DNA from: Pollenia angustigena
Taxonomy: Eukaryota; Arthropoda; Insecta; Diptera; Polleniidae
Direction of reading: 5' to 3'
Length of the DNA stretch: 64,000 nucleotides
NCBI GenBank assembly: GCA_930367215.1
Contig: OV884056.1
Span: 198,317,310 to 198,381,309 of the forward strand
Shown here: positions 1 through 10,970 of the stretch, piece after piece
How the letters are laid out: each line of letters starts with the position of its first letter
Numbering within the stretch: the first letter of the stretch is position 1
Program-made: the position numbers and the translations under genes
Notes under the pieces: generated by a model
Told to the model about the DNA's origin: nothing
What the model saw: the letters and a program-made list of their open reading frames with translations, nothing else
The model's database searches: none

Positions 1-145
1 TGGGAATTATTTCCTTTCGAAGCTAACTTTTATATAATATTCAACATTTTTTATTTTTTCGAATTTATTCTATGAGCTAAATTTCAGTTATGTATTTTAT
101 AAAGCTTTTTTTTGTAATAGTCTTATTCCTTCAATTTTTCAGAAA
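1..145. repeat. Dispersed GAAAYTGGG repeat, copy cut by the window edge
   Basis: The first 145 bases match repeat copies at 18380, 18766, 53355-53538 and 57384-58668. The shared features are a GGGAATTATTTCC start, a TTTTTCGAATTTATTCTA block and a TAATAG...TTTTCAG block. The left terminus lies outside the window. At 145 it abuts a different MITE, so one interrupts the other. The family has no known name to me. Confidence 0.7.
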
Positions 146-406
146 TTTATATTTGTAACAATATTGAAAATAAGAGTTGGAAGACGGTTGTGGCTACGAT
201 GTAAATTCGTGAATCCAACATTGTAAATTAAAATTTACAGTACTGTGACAACACTAAAAAGAAGAGTCGGAAGACGCACATATGGCGTTATCATTTTAAT
301 ATTGTGACAACATTGTACATTTGGTTAACAGTACGTTGTATTGATGTTGATAGTACCCCCTGCAAAGTCGGCACAGCGTCGTGGTGATTGTCATTTTCTG
401 CCTGGG
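146..406. mobile_element. Fragment of a CCCAGGCAGAAA-ended MITE
   Basis: The right end reads TTTTCTGCCTGGG followed by TA. The interior is an inverted copy of most of the complete element at 7414-7868, including the segments around GTCGGAAGACG and CCACGACG. The left end has been lost to the repeat at 1-145. No coding potential. TA target and short terminal inverted repeats (TIRs) suggest a Tc1/mariner-type non-autonomous element. Confidence 0.7.
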
Positions 407-1325
407 TAATTGATAAGCAAAATATTATTACTTATTTAGTATAAATAATTTTGAAAAAACACAGCTTTTTGACCAATTTGCAAATTTGGGAATTATCCGC
501 GTAGACAGGGTCTTCCATATCATAATCTTCAATTGCAGGGCAAAACAGTCGGTAATGATACGGCCATAGCGCTCCTAATTAACGGTAAGAGTTTTTCCGA
601 TATTTTCGGCAGGTCTGATCACATCTTAACGCTTTCAATCTCTTTAAACTTCATTAATATCTTATCAGTTAACTGCACAGTATGTCCTTAATTTTTTTTA
701 GTAATATTCATATATTTTTACGCGTTCGTCGTTTCACATGACACTTCAGATAACATATATTTAACAACTGACTTGCCAGACCTGCGATTTTGAAACCATT
801 AAATGTATAATATGGTTTTTTTTATATTTTATTATTAAGTATTTTGGGTTTATATGCAGTAACTCATATACAATTTTTTTCTTTTTTTATTTGCAGGTAA
901 GCAACTTTAAAGTTCAGCAATTTAGTTCTTAATAAAGGTAATATTTGTCTAAAATCATATCTTCTTTATATAATGTATATAAAAATCAATATGCGTTTGT
1001 TTGTTTTCTATAGACTCATAACATATCGAAACGATTTTTATAATATTTTAGTTTTACTGCTTTTAAAATAATATCAATAACTCTAAACGAAATTGTTCAT
1101 TGGGTTCCTTCCAACGATTCTGCAAGTTTCTTTTGCGTAGGACATGGTAATTAAAACTATAATTCTACATCTTAAAACTTGCACATAAAAATAAGCAGAT
1201 AGAAGTCAGCAGAGCCAGAGAGGAGTCAGCAAAGCATTAAACGTTGTAGGCCTTTAGTTTTAAAAATGTTTCTTAAAAAAATACATTTTAAATCATTACG
1301 ACAATAATTTGTTACCACACATATT
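407..1325. other. AT-rich spacer, nothing recognised
   Basis: About 0.9 kb of AT-rich DNA with short poly-T runs. I see no open frame with family resemblance, no terminal repeats and no RNA-gene box motifs. Confidence 0.5.
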
Positions 1326-1545
1326 GAGCCCTTACCGCAAAAAAGCTTAAGCGACAAAAACACAATTTCATAAAAGGTTTTTTTTTTTTATTTTATTTCA
1401 TAAAAAGTTTGCTATAAAATCGTAACGGTACCTTATGTGACCATGACATTTTAGGAGATGATGCAAGTGTTGCCAATAAATTTATTTATTAAAAGAAACG
1501 AGCATTTAAATGATATGGCTTAAACTTTTTTTGCGGTAAGGTCTC
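1326..1545. mobile_element. Small MITE with GAGNCCTTACCGC ends
   Basis: GAGCCCTTACCGCAAAAAAG at 1326 is mirrored by the inverted GAGACCTTACCGCAAAAAAA ending at 1545. This gives about 20-bp TIRs around a 220-bp AT-rich interior without coding potential. The TSD is unclear. Only one copy was noticed. Confidence 0.6.
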
Positions 1546-1617
1546 GATATCTTTATTATTTTTTTTTTTTACTTATATAAAGTGTTAAGACGTTCCACAT
1601 TTATTTACACATTCACC

Positions 1618-2125
1618 ACAGGTAGGGACAAGGGTATATATAAGTTTGTCATTCCGTTTGTAATTTCTATAATATTGATGTAAGACCCTATAAAGTATAT
1701 TTGTATATATTCTGGGTCCTTATGAGGAGCGAAGTTGATTTAGCGATGTCCGTCTGTCCGTTGAAATGGATTTTCCGAAGACCCCATATATGATGGGGGC
1801 CAGGTTATTATATATTTATGTCACATATGGTCCGGAATTGTTTGCTATTGAAATTCAGCAAGATCGGTCCACAAATGGCTGAGATATGAGTAAAAAACCA
1901 CGACTGCTCAAATTTTTTCCTTTAAAGGTCAAATAAGACGTGACATTATCATACCAATACTGTATTACCAAAACGAAATAAACATTCCATACAAACCAAT
2001 TCAATTTTGGTTTCTACGGTCATACAGTGGCTATGGTAATACAGTGTTGGTAATGTGGGTTTTTTGTTGTTTTTTTATACCCTTCACTACAAGTGGTGGA
2101 TTTTATTTGTAATGTGTTTAATTTT
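1618..2125 (+). mobile_element. DINE-1-like Helentron fragments (family H1)
   Basis: The segment contains GGGTATATATAAGTTTGTC, ATTCCGTTTGTAAT, a CCCTATAAAGTATAT block, TTCTGGGTC and GTCCGTCTGTCCGTTGAAAT. This order is typical of the 5' part of DINE-1/INE-1 elements, which are non-autonomous Helentrons of flies. A second start (TTTATACCCTTCACTACAAG) appears near 2077, so at least two partial copies are joined. There is no protein. Confidence 0.65.
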
Positions 2126-2228
2126 ACGCATACAAATACACATTAATGCATGTATATGATATGCCGCTCAAAAAAAAAATCAAACTCATAGACTCAATAT
2201 ATTTAAATTTAACGCTTCTTTGGTAAAA

Positions 2229-2300
2229 GCATTCGTAGCCGAGTTGTTAAGTTCTCTCCTGAGACTGATGATATTGCCAGTTCGAATCCCAAAAATAATT
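2229..2300 (+). repeat. tRNA-derived SINE or tRNA-like relic
   Basis: An A-box-like GTAGCCGAGTTGTTAAG near 2237 and a B-box-like CCAGTTCGAATCCC near 2278 sit at spacing compatible with a Pol III internal promoter. The stem pairs of a functional tRNA are not evident. It lies just upstream of the Helentron at 2316. Best read as a SINE head or tRNA pseudogene. Confidence 0.5.
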
Positions 2301-2493
2301 TTTTTTTCATTTTTATAACCACACCACAATAGTGGAGAGGGAATAATGCATTTGTGCTGATGTGTGTAACGCCTTAAAATATTGGTCCTAGACCCACCTT
2401 AAAGTATACCGATCGACTCAGAATCACTTTCTGAGTCGAACTAACGATGTCCGTCCGGCTGGCAGGCTGGCTGGCTGGCTGGATGTCCATGTA

Positions 2494-2972
2494 CACAGAA
2501 AAAATTAAAAATTTTCTCTAATCACCAAATTTGTTCCAAATTCATATAATCAAGCAACCTATTTGTTGATTTTGCGCCTATTACCAAAATGATTATATTG
2601 ATTACTAAAAATTGTAAAAATTTAATATTTGGAATATTTTTTTCTCAATAAATAATATTTTTAAATTTAATTAAAAAAATTTTAAAAAAAACTTTGCCGT
2701 TTCAAACGATTTATTGATTTCGACAATTTCCAACAACAATTTCACAAGTTTGAATTATTTTGTTTTGAACGAAATAATTTTTTGTTATTTAATTAATTTT
2801 TTAATTCAAAATTTATTTAAAAACAATTAAAATGTTAATTAAATCAAAATTATATTTTTAATTTTCATTCAACAAAAAAAAATAATTGATTCAATTATCA
2901 CATTAATTAAATTTAAATACTTTTTAAATAATTTTTTTGATTGATAAAAAACTACTAATAATTTTTTCTGTG
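2494..2972. mobile_element. CACAGAAAAA-ended MITE (W1) inside H2
   Basis: Termini CACAGAAAAAATT and AATTTTTTCTGTG are flanked by TA on both sides (2492-2493, 2973-2974). The Helentron sequence continues across the insertion (GTCCATG to CCTTGTGCGC). The 479-bp interior is extremely AT-rich, with repeated TTAATTAAA-like words and no coding potential. Confidence 0.8.
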
Positions 2973-3416
2973 TAACCTTGTGCGCAAAGTACAGGTCGCA
3001 ATTTTGGAGATAATTTGATAAAACTTGGGATATAGGTTCTTATTGACACAAGGACCAAGCTTATTGAAAATAGGCCGAATCGTAGGACCACGAGGGAAAA
3101 TAGGGGGAAATTTCTTCCTCTCAGAAACCGATTTTAATGAAATTTAAAACTTACATAGAACCATATCTTCATGCACACAAAAGGGATGTATTTTTTTAAA
3201 AATAGGACCACGAGGGGAGATAGGGCCAATTTCTGCTTCTCAAACCAATTTTAATGAAATTCAAAACATAGATAGAGCCATATCTATATGGACACATAAG
3301 CCATACAGTTTTTCAAAAATAGGACCACAAGGGGGGGTAGGGGGCAATTTATGCCCCTCACAAGCTATTAACCCGATTTTATGAGTTTTATAATCATAGA
3401 TAAATCCATATTTATA

Positions 3417-4183
3417 CACACAGAAAAAAATCAATGTAAATTCGTTCAAAACAAGGTTGATTTTAAATTTTTCAGTAGTGATTTTGCTTCATTGTTGTTT
3501 CATGTTAATTTAACATGATTTTACAATAACTTGCAAACAAAATTTTTTCCTTTTAAAATAACTATAATTCATGTTAATTTAACATTGCAGTAAAGTTAGA
3601 ACAAAATGTCATTTATATTGAAATAACTATCCGAATCACGTTGAATGAAAGTTATTTCAAGTTGAAACAACGTGAATTTCATGTAGAATCAAATTGGTTG
3701 GAGTTGGAACACTTACCCCTGTAACACATGTTTCACTTATTTTGTATCTCCTTTGTTAACAGAAGCATCAGCAGAATGGCCCGATATGGTTTTCGTCATC
3801 ATTCTACTTTGAAAACTTGATGTACTATTTAACTAAATAATTTTAATTAAAAGAATACGGGAATTGTCTTCTTTTTATAACATACTTTAAACATGAAAAT
3901 ACAAAAATGTACATACTTAAGTATGTATGCATGTTAATTTAACAAGATAAGCTTTTGATTTTAATATAAAACAGGTTTTTATGGATTCAATATTGAACAA
4001 TGTTATTTTAACAGTGAATAATATTAAATAAACGTGATTTAAGGTTATTTTAATATTTTTCATTTAAAATTAATATGAAATAATGATAAATTTAAATAAA
4101 GGGCATACTTTTGCAGAAATTTACCATGATTCTCAATCAACATTTCGCCATGTTGTTTTAACATTGGTATTTTTTTCTGTGTG
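3417..4183. mobile_element. CACACAGAAAAAA-ended MITE (W2) inside H2
   Basis: CACACAGAAAAAAATC at the left and TTTTTTTCTGTGTG at the right are flanked by TA dinucleotides. The interior carries the palindromic word CATGTTAATTTAACATG at 3501, with near copies at 3570, 3930, 3999 and 4149. A second copy of the same family is at 20150-20876. No transposase is present. Confidence 0.85.
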
Positions 4184-4384
4184 TATGGACATATAAGCAT
4201 GATGTGTTTTTTGTTTTTAATACTGTGGTGTAGGGTATCATATGGTCGGGCTTGACCGACAATACTTTCTTACTTGTTTTTATTTAATTTTTTATGTTCT
4301 AAAAAACGATTTTAAGATTATAAAACGAATTTCAAACATCAACTTTGGCAAAAGAGGAAACGGGCTTAGGTACATACATAAATT

Positions 4385-4557
4385 TTTTGTTTTTTTATAT
4401 TCTTCGACATGACCAAATGAAAAAATGGCGTGGCTCAATTAATATTTATTTATACCTATCTAAAGAACGTTATTTATGTATATAACTTTTTTTCTTATCT
4501 CATCATGGTGAATGGTATATAAGATTCGGCATAGCCGAATATAGCACTCTTACTTGT
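4385..4557 (+). mobile_element. 3' end of an H1 Helentron
   Basis: GGTATATAAGATTCGGCATAGCCGAATATAGCACTCTTACTTGTTT ends this segment (read in parts). The ATTCGGCATAGCCGAAT hairpin just before the 3' terminus is the diagnostic feature. Near-identical ends occur at 26040-26101 and 49198-49240. The upstream part matches those copies (TCTAAAGAACG, CTCATCATGGTGAA). Confidence 0.65.
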
Positions 4558-5949
4558 TTCTTTTAGTTTACGCCACTGTGCATAGGTGAAAACTACGGAA
4601 TATGCCTGAACTTGAGAAGACAACTACAAATGAAAAAAAGAAAAAGAGAGAGAAACAACACTTCCCTCAATATTTCGTACATATTAAATTACAACAATAA
4701 AATAATCCCATTTCATTCTAACACAATCATAGGGTAAGGTTTTGTTTTTAACAGCTGAGGAACGTTTATTCACTCTCTTTCTGTTCTGGTTGTGTTCTTT
4801 GGTTTGAACTAAATTAAACTCTTTTTTTTAACTTTTGGCTCAAAGTTCTACCGTGTTGATTGATGTTTCTTTTCAAAACAGTTTAATTGTTTCTTTTTTC
4901 CACTTAAACTTACAATCAATCTCATACGATTGTAAGTACGTCCGTAGATTTCATTCTTATTGTTATTCAATTTGATTTTGGTTCCAATTACTTACAATTT
5001 TCTTAATAAATTCATTTATTCAGCATAGATTTAAAATCTATGTTAAAATAATAAAGTCTCAATTGCTGACACAGATCATTTACTTTGCCGCAAATTGTTG
5101 CCCATTAAGGGCGTCATTAAAAAAAAAACAGAAAATAATAAAAATACGACAAACATACAATAGAGGAATTAACAAAAAAAGGCAGCCATATACATCTGCA
5201 CATACATACATACATATCCATAATTCAAAATTTATTTCTGTTTATTTTCAAATGTCAAAAATGTCAAAATGAAAATATAAAAGTTTTAAGAAAGTAGAGA
5301 ATATAAAAACAAATTAGATTTTATAAGCCACCAGAAAATTTAAATGAAGCATTGGAAATTAAATCTTAAAAAATACATATGTATATTTTTTTTGTTAAAA
5401 AGTTTTGAAAATGTTGAAAAGTTTCAAGTTCAGTAAATTTTACGGAAAGGGGATTATGAAACACATACTTTGGACTATTAGGTGCATATAAAATTTTTGT
5501 AATACCCTACGTTTGCTTAGATGTTCTATAATTTCAAAATTATTAACTCTGGAAGTAAAATATTCTTTACAATGTTTAAATATGTAAATATGTATTGCTT
5601 TTTTAATTCTTACGGTAATCATTAATATCATAATTGAGTCCCCATGTACAATAATGGATCCATCAGAAAAAATTATATCACGGGGTTACAATTTTCAAAA
5701 GAGTTATTTGAGCCGAATATTATCTAAATATCAACATCTATATGAAATATTTTGGTATTTATGAGTCAATTCTGTCCCTACCAACACGTAAGTAGCTATT
5801 AAAAAATTTATTGCAGCCAAATTTTATATCAATAATGCCATTAATAAATACGGTTAAATATAAAACGATTCTTATAAGGTTTACGAAGCTGATTAAGGTT
5901 TCTATGTGTATTATGTGAAATTATATGCCATCAAATTATTAGTCCTATC
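4558..5949. other. AT-rich spacer, nothing recognised
   Basis: About 1.4 kb of AT-rich sequence with poly-A/T runs and short random open frames of up to about 70 codons. No family resemblance, repeat ends or RNA motif were seen. Confidence 0.5.
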
Positions 5950-7286
5950 TAGAGTTTCTACGCGGGAAGGAATTCCCGGGAATCCCGGGACATATTTTTT
6001 AAATTAATCCCGGAAAATTTTTTTCGGGAATTTTTTTTTTTAATAAAATTTTTTGAGTTTTTAATTTGTTAAAATATTATTTACTAAAATTACTAAAAAC
6101 TACCTACAAATCGAACTATTTTTCCTACGCCAATAAATCAACGGTCTTTTTAATTGCTGATGAAATGTCAAACAAGTTTCTTGAAGTAGAAAATGAAAAT
6201 GTACACGATACACCATCATCAACACCATATGATGAACCATCTACAAATTCTAAAAAAATAAATGTAAAGAAAATACAAAAGCCTGAAAAAATCTTAAAAA
6301 AAGAATCTGAAGTCTATGAAGTCACGGGTAACAGGCCAACAAATTTATAATCTTTGTTTGATGCGCTTCTTACTATAAAACCAACTTCTGTAGGAAGCAA
6401 CTTTTGATTTTATTCACAAAAGTCGAAAAATTTTAATTAATTTAAGAATTTCATAAATTTGCCTAAATTTTACTTTTCTTAATTTTATTGCGGAATTTTG
6501 TTTTTTTTTTAGTTTTTTTTTCAATAAGCTAAAGCGTTTTTGAGTTATGCGAACATATGTATGTTGTGCAACTCTGCCATTTTGGAAATTTTTGTATGGG
6601 GACCACCTAAATTATTAAAGATGGAGACTAGGTATGTTCTGAAATAATTCTCGGGAAGCAAAAATATTGGGGGTCCGTCACATATTGGACTCCTCTAGGC
6701 GCACTCTGGGGCTAGTTAGGGCGGTGGCGGGTAATTTTATTAAAAATAATATTTACTATGGGAGCCCCTTTAAGGAGCACAGATAGGGGGTTAGTATGTT
6801 AATAAAAAATGTAGGGGGGGGGGGGGGAAATATAAGTGGAAGTCAGTCTTACATTTTACCCCTCTAGGAGCGACTCAGGGACACTTGTGAAGACTTTTTT
6901 TTGGCTTTTGTATCGTTTTCCCCTTGCTTTGACTCCGATGAGGAGCCATTTACCACCATCCCACACCCCTTATTTTTTGGCTCATGCGTTTTTTTTACAA
7001 ACTTCACAAAATTGGAGGTTCTAGCGTATCGAAATCAAATAGTCGTGCACTATTCCACCATTAATGTGCATATGAATGTAACAATTTATTTGGTTTTGTG
7101 TGGAATTAATAAAGCTAATTTTTTTTGAACTGTTGTGTATAGTCTTTTAAAAAAGTAAAAACTGTTGTCTTGAACTAATTTAATGAAATCATTGTTTTAT
7201 TCAAAGAATCCCGGAATTCCCGGGAATAGGATTTTTTTTGTTTCGTTTCCCGGGAATAGAAAAAGTCCGGGAAATTAGAAACCCTA
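5950..7286 (+). mobile_element. hAT-type element with CCCGGGAAT subterminal repeats
   Basis: An exact 8-bp duplication, GTCCTATC, flanks the element (5942-5949 and 7287-7294). Ends read TAGAGTTTCTA and, inverted, TAGGGTTTCTA. Both subterminal zones hold repeated CCCGGGAAT words. An 8-bp TSD with TAGGG-type ends is standard for the hAT superfamily. The interior retains a short C-terminal transposase remnant (6066-6415). It also holds a G-rich section near 6600-6850 that repeats a CTCCTCTAGG...ACTC word. Confidence 0.85.
6066..6415 (+). pseudogene. hAT transposase C-terminal remnant
   Basis: An open stretch ends with EVTGNRPTNL and a stop. It is followed in the same frame by SLFDALLTIKPTSVGSNF. 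The block LLTIKPTS is the start of the conserved dimerisation region of hAT transposases, normally followed by a SERxFS motif. Here that motif is disrupted and the frame closes at once. The N-terminal zinc finger and catalytic core are missing. Charged, low-complexity residues precede it. It cannot encode an active enzyme. Confidence 0.6.
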
Positions 7287-7413
7287 GTCCTATCCTATAC
7301 CCATTACTTACAAATCCTATACCCCGCTTAATCCCTCTCCCTCACTTTTAAGGCCGAAGTGGTTTGCAGCAGTGTCGAGGATTAATATGCATAGTTTGTT
7401 GTTAAAGAAACTA

Positions 7414-7868
7414 CCCAGGCAGAAAAAGCCAATCACCACGACGATGTGCCGACGTTGCAGGGGGTACTATCAACATCAATACAACGCACTGTTTACCAAA
7501 TTTACAATGTTGTCACAATATTAAAATGATAACGCCAGATGTGCGTCTTCCGACTGTTCTTTTTAGTGTTACAGTACTGTAAATTTTAATTTACAATGTT
7601 GGATTCACGAATTTACAACGTAGTCACAACCATCTTTCGACTCTTATTTTCAATATTGTTACAAATATAAATTCGCTAAATAAACAAGCAAAACTTTGTT
7701 TATTTTCTAACCTAAAATAGTTTTTGTGTTTTCATTTTAATACGACACTATTCAATTAATAAGTCTTAATTTTTGTATATACAGCGTTGTAGCGGTAGAG
7801 TCACAATTTTCTATTTACAGGGTCGTGGCGGTACATAATATTTAGAAGAGTCGTAATTTCTGCCTGGG
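7414..7868. mobile_element. CCCAGGCAGAAA-ended MITE, complete
   Basis: The 455-bp element has perfect 12-bp ends, CCCAGGCAGAAA and TTTCTGCCTGGG, flanked by TA (7412-7413, 7869-7870). The interior repeats variants of TTGTNACAAC and of a GAAGAGTCGGAAGACG-like word in both orientations. It is the inverted counterpart of the fragment at 146-406. Confidence 0.85.
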
Positions 7869-7870
7869 TA

Positions 7871-8123
7871 GTCGCGAACAACTTTCTTCTGATGCTGTTG
7901 CAAGCAAACACTGCGCGAGGTGGCCCATTTTTTTTTCGTGCATATTCGTGGAACTAAAAACTGGAGAGACTTTATCTACATATACTTATACTTTGGTATA
8001 AATATCATCATATATATACGAAGAATATTTCTTCCATAGAAAAATCAAACAAAAAAAAAAAAAAAAAAGAAACGGATGATTTGATAGGAGCTAGTGTAGG
8101 GGATATTACTGACAACTCAGCAG
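7871..8123. other. Short spacer with poly-A run
   Basis: About 250 bases between two elements, with a run of 18-19 A near 8049. Nothing else was recognised. Confidence 0.5.
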
Positions 8124-9099
8124 TAGGCTTGCCAACAGTACTTTATAATAAAGTATTGTACGTTATTTCGACTAATTGTACTCTATACTTTATGAGAATA
8201 ATAAAGTACGCGAAAGTACTTTATTTTGCATGATTAGATTTATCTAGAATTCAAAATAGTTTCAGGTTATATTAGTCAGAGTTTTATTATTCATAAAATT
8301 ACAATACTTATTTAAGAAAAACTAAAGAACATCTCATTAATATTAGTCAGGGCCATTTGTTGATGTTTTTTTTTTATATTGGCAGGACGATTTTTCTAAA
8401 AAAAAAAAAAAAATTAATCTGACAGCACTATTTCACTTGTTTGTTTTGTTTGAGTACAATAACTGCCTGTTTTTAAAACACGAGTGCAAAATTCTTTCAA
8501 ATTACTGCCTGCCATTCCTTAAGGGGCTCCCATATAAAATGTTTAATACAGACTAGAAATTTATTGAAGAAAACCTACCATAAGAGCCAAGGAGTGGCCT
8601 TAACAATTTCTGGAGACATAATTGTCCCTTAAGGGGGCTCCCATACAAATATTGCGTTGTATGAAATTTGTAAATTAAATAAAATTTTTCGATTTTTGTG
8701 TATAAAATCATAAGTTGTTAACAGATTTTAATTATTTATAGCTTGTTTGGTTTGAAGCTTTGTTTTTTATATGTCTGGAATTTTTTATACATTTTTAACA
8801 AACAAAAATTTCGAAATGTTGCAAAAAATTATTTTTGTTGCCAAATATTTTTGAACCTGTATTGGATTCAGCGTACCCGAATTGGGTTAAAGCGCCATGG
8901 CGTGCCAGTTGCCCGGCTTGTCTCAAGAAAAAAGTACCAAATAATTGTTTGATAAAACTCGCGAAAAGCAGTACAAAACGTTTTTAAATAAACCAATAAA
9001 AAGAAATTAACTGTACTTTATATTTATACTGTGTACTTTTTTTCTTAACCTTTAATAATCAATGTACTTTAATTGCAACAAAAAAAGTTGGAAACCCTA
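8124..9099. mobile_element. hAT-type element with GTACTTTA subterminal repeats
   Basis: The exact 8-bp duplication CTCAGCAG flanks the element (8116-8123 and 9100-9107). Ends read TAGGCTTGCCAAC and, inverted, TAGGGTTTCCAAC. Several copies of AAAGTAC/GTACTTTA lie within about 150 bp of each end. A GGGGCTCCCATA word occurs twice (near 8524 and 8633) and, inverted, at 6757 in the neighbouring hAT. A 69-codon open frame at 8743-8952 has no resemblance I can name. Confidence 0.85.
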
Positions 9100-9267
9100 C
9101 TCAGCAGGTACGGTAGGAATGGGCAAATTGAAAAAATATATCGATATATATCGAATCTATTTTTGTTAAGAGTATCGATATTAATTATTTCAAAAATATC
9201 GATAAATCGAACGTATTTTGCTGAAACAATTACCAATTTAAAAAATTTAATATATATTCCAAATATA

Positions 9268-9533
9268 TGAGCCGTTTATTTTGAAAGTGGCATTAGTCAC
9301 TTTTTCAAAAAAAATCGAGTTAATAATAAATAATAATAAATAATAAATAATAATAATAAATAATAATAATAATAATAATACTGAGAAAGATATCATTATC
9401 ATGATGTATCAAATACAAGTGAATCTTCTCGAAAGTTAGCATCCATATTTTTAAACGTGTTAAAACGCAAACCCTTAAATATCTCGACTTAAAAACCGAA
9501 ATGACTTATGCCACTTTCAAAATAAACGGCTCA
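9268..9533. mobile_element. TA-flanked MITE, TGAGCCGTTTATTTTGAAAG ends
   Basis: An inverted repeat of about 34 bp begins TGAGCCGTTTATTTTGAAAG at 9268 and closes at 9533, flanked by TA (9266-9267, 9534-9535). The centre includes an (AAT)n-type microsatellite at about 9325-9380. Long TIRs and a TA target point to a Tc1/mariner-type MITE. Confidence 0.8.
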
Positions 9534-9568
9534 TATATAGGCACATATATTGTTTCAAAACCGCCTAA

Positions 9569-10338
9569 CAGAGTTCCCAGTTTTATTTAAAGCCTTATCC
9601 CCAATTGGTGATTTTACATCCCCAAAAATTCCCAAAATAGCCATTTTCTTATCCCCAAAAATCCCCACATTTTCTTAAAAATAAAATACATAATATTATG
9701 TCAATGGAAAAATATGCATACCTCGATTTATTTAAATGAATCCATTTGTGTAATATAATTAAAACTAATGTTTTTATTCATTGCGCTCTACGTATCTATG
9801 TACATATGTATAGTATGTAACAAGGGTAACTTAAAAACGCAAACGAAAAATAATTATGCGTCAATACATATTTATCATTTCCAAAACTAGGGAATCCATA
9901 ATCTTCTAATTCATAACCCAATGCAATTTTGTTTTAAATGTTGTTTGTTTAAAAAGTGCATTTGAGATTATTGAATAAATTTGTCACAGCAAGCTTCATT
10001 ATTTTAAAGTGTGTATTTATTCTAAGAAGAGCTCCTAATGCTCCTGTTTCAAATATTGATTTTGGTTGTATTCATTTCAGAAAAAAACTAGTTCAACAGA
10101 AGGAACGCTAGTTGGTACAAAAAGCATATTTACACCTATTTCAACAAGTTCTTGAAATAGTTTAAAACCGCAAAAAAGACTAAAATTTGTACCCACATCT
10201 TGACCAAATCGGTCTTGCCATTGCAAAAATGAAATTTATAATAATTTATTACCCCCAAAAATCCCCAGCGAAAAAAGTGCTTTTCCCCAAAAAAGCACTT
10301 TTTTGGGGAAAAAAAAAAACCCAAAACTGGGAACACTG
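9569..10338. mobile_element. hAT-type element with CCCCAAAAATCCCC repeats
   Basis: TSDs CCGCCTAA (9561-9568) and CCGCATAA (10339-10346) match at 7 of 8 bases. Ends are CAGAGTTCCCAGTTTT and, inverted, CAGTGTTCCCAGTTTT. Subterminal zones are built from CCCCAAAAATCCCC-type words. It is nested in the ATATCGATA-type hAT. No coding remnant was recognised. Confidence 0.8.
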
Positions 10339-10693
10339 CCGCATAAAATAAATCTTTTCCAGTTCGTTTGGCTTTACTGTTTTAATTAGAAATCTGCAAT
10401 GTGAAAACCCCGCTTTTTTCTTAATTCTTCTTCTTATAAATGCCAATCATTTTAGATCTTCATATAAGATTAAAAAAAAACTTTTAATGCATGCAGTGAT
10501 GCCAATTAAAAAAAAAACATATTGTTTGAAAAACGGCTAAAATTTCGAGTTTTTAATGAAGACTGACTTTATAAAATAACGAGTTCGATAGTCTTATTTC
10601 AATTTCGGTATTTTAAATATCGGCGATGTGTATCGATTATTGTTTTTTTAAATATCGATATTTTGATATATCGATATTTTTTTCCCATTTCTA

Positions 10694-10970
10694 AGGTTCG
10701 GTGACAGACTCAGGCTCGGATATACTGGGCATTCGGAGGGATATAATGTTACAGGAGAGTCAGTTAGTGACAGAACCTCATTTATTCAGAGACCGGATGA
10801 CACGTGAACTCGGAATCCAGCTCTGAATCTCACTCTTTGCTTATGAAGGCTCCTGGGTCTGTAGAACAAATGGAGTGTGGTAACTCCATCTATGGGTCCA
10901 TGTTCTGAAGTTGTGGTAAGGGAAGAGTTGGGGTATGTGTAACCTTGAATAAGGTAATATGGGCGGCTTT
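10694..10970. other. GC-richer relic, possibly LINE 3' region
   Basis: This segment and its continuation after the MITE at 10971-11922 are less AT-rich than their surroundings. The continuation encodes a zinc-knuckle-like HILCHCP string. No open frame spans it. A decayed LINE is the simplest reading. Confidence 0.35.

Larger units (their letters stand above)
2316..4279 (+). mobile_element. Helentron/DINE-like element (family H2) with two nested MITEs
   Basis: The 5' part reads TTATAACCACACCACAATAG, ATTTGTGCTGATGTGTGTAA, TACCGATCGACTCAGAA, a (CTGG)n run and CTTGTGCGCAAAGTACAG. The 3' end has the hairpin GTCGGGCTTGACCGAC followed by ACTTTCTTACTTGTTTTT. A 3'-proximal hairpin is a hallmark of Helitron-like elements, and the layout matches DINE-1-type non-autonomous Helentrons. 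Two TA-flanked MITEs (2494-2972, 3417-4183) are inserted, so the original was about 0.7 kb. Other pieces of the family lie at 13013-13330, 19744-19850, 20900-20980 and 55060-55290. Confidence 0.7.
9114..10693. mobile_element. hAT-type element with ATATCGATA subterminal repeats
   Basis: TSDs AGGTACGG (9106-9113) and AGGTTCGG (10694-10701) match at 7 of 8 bases. Ends read TAGGAATGGGCAAA and, inverted, TAGAAATGGGAAAA. Multiple ATATCGATA words fill 9140-9210 and 10610-10680. Two other elements are nested inside (9268-9533, 9569-10338), leaving about 0.5 kb of original sequence. No transposase was seen. Confidence 0.8.

Noticed and set aside
2237..2290. Functional tRNA gene
   Set aside because: A- and B-box-like motifs are present but no cloverleaf with paired acceptor stem could be drawn. 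Called SINE or relic instead.
6066..6350. Independent small gene of 94 codons
   Set aside because: Its end runs into a hAT LLTIKPTS block in the same frame and it lies within a TSD-bounded hAT, so it is a transposase remnant.
9323..9380. AAT-rich array as a CRISPR or satellite array
   Set aside because: It is a simple microsatellite at the centre of a MITE, without spacers or a longer unit.
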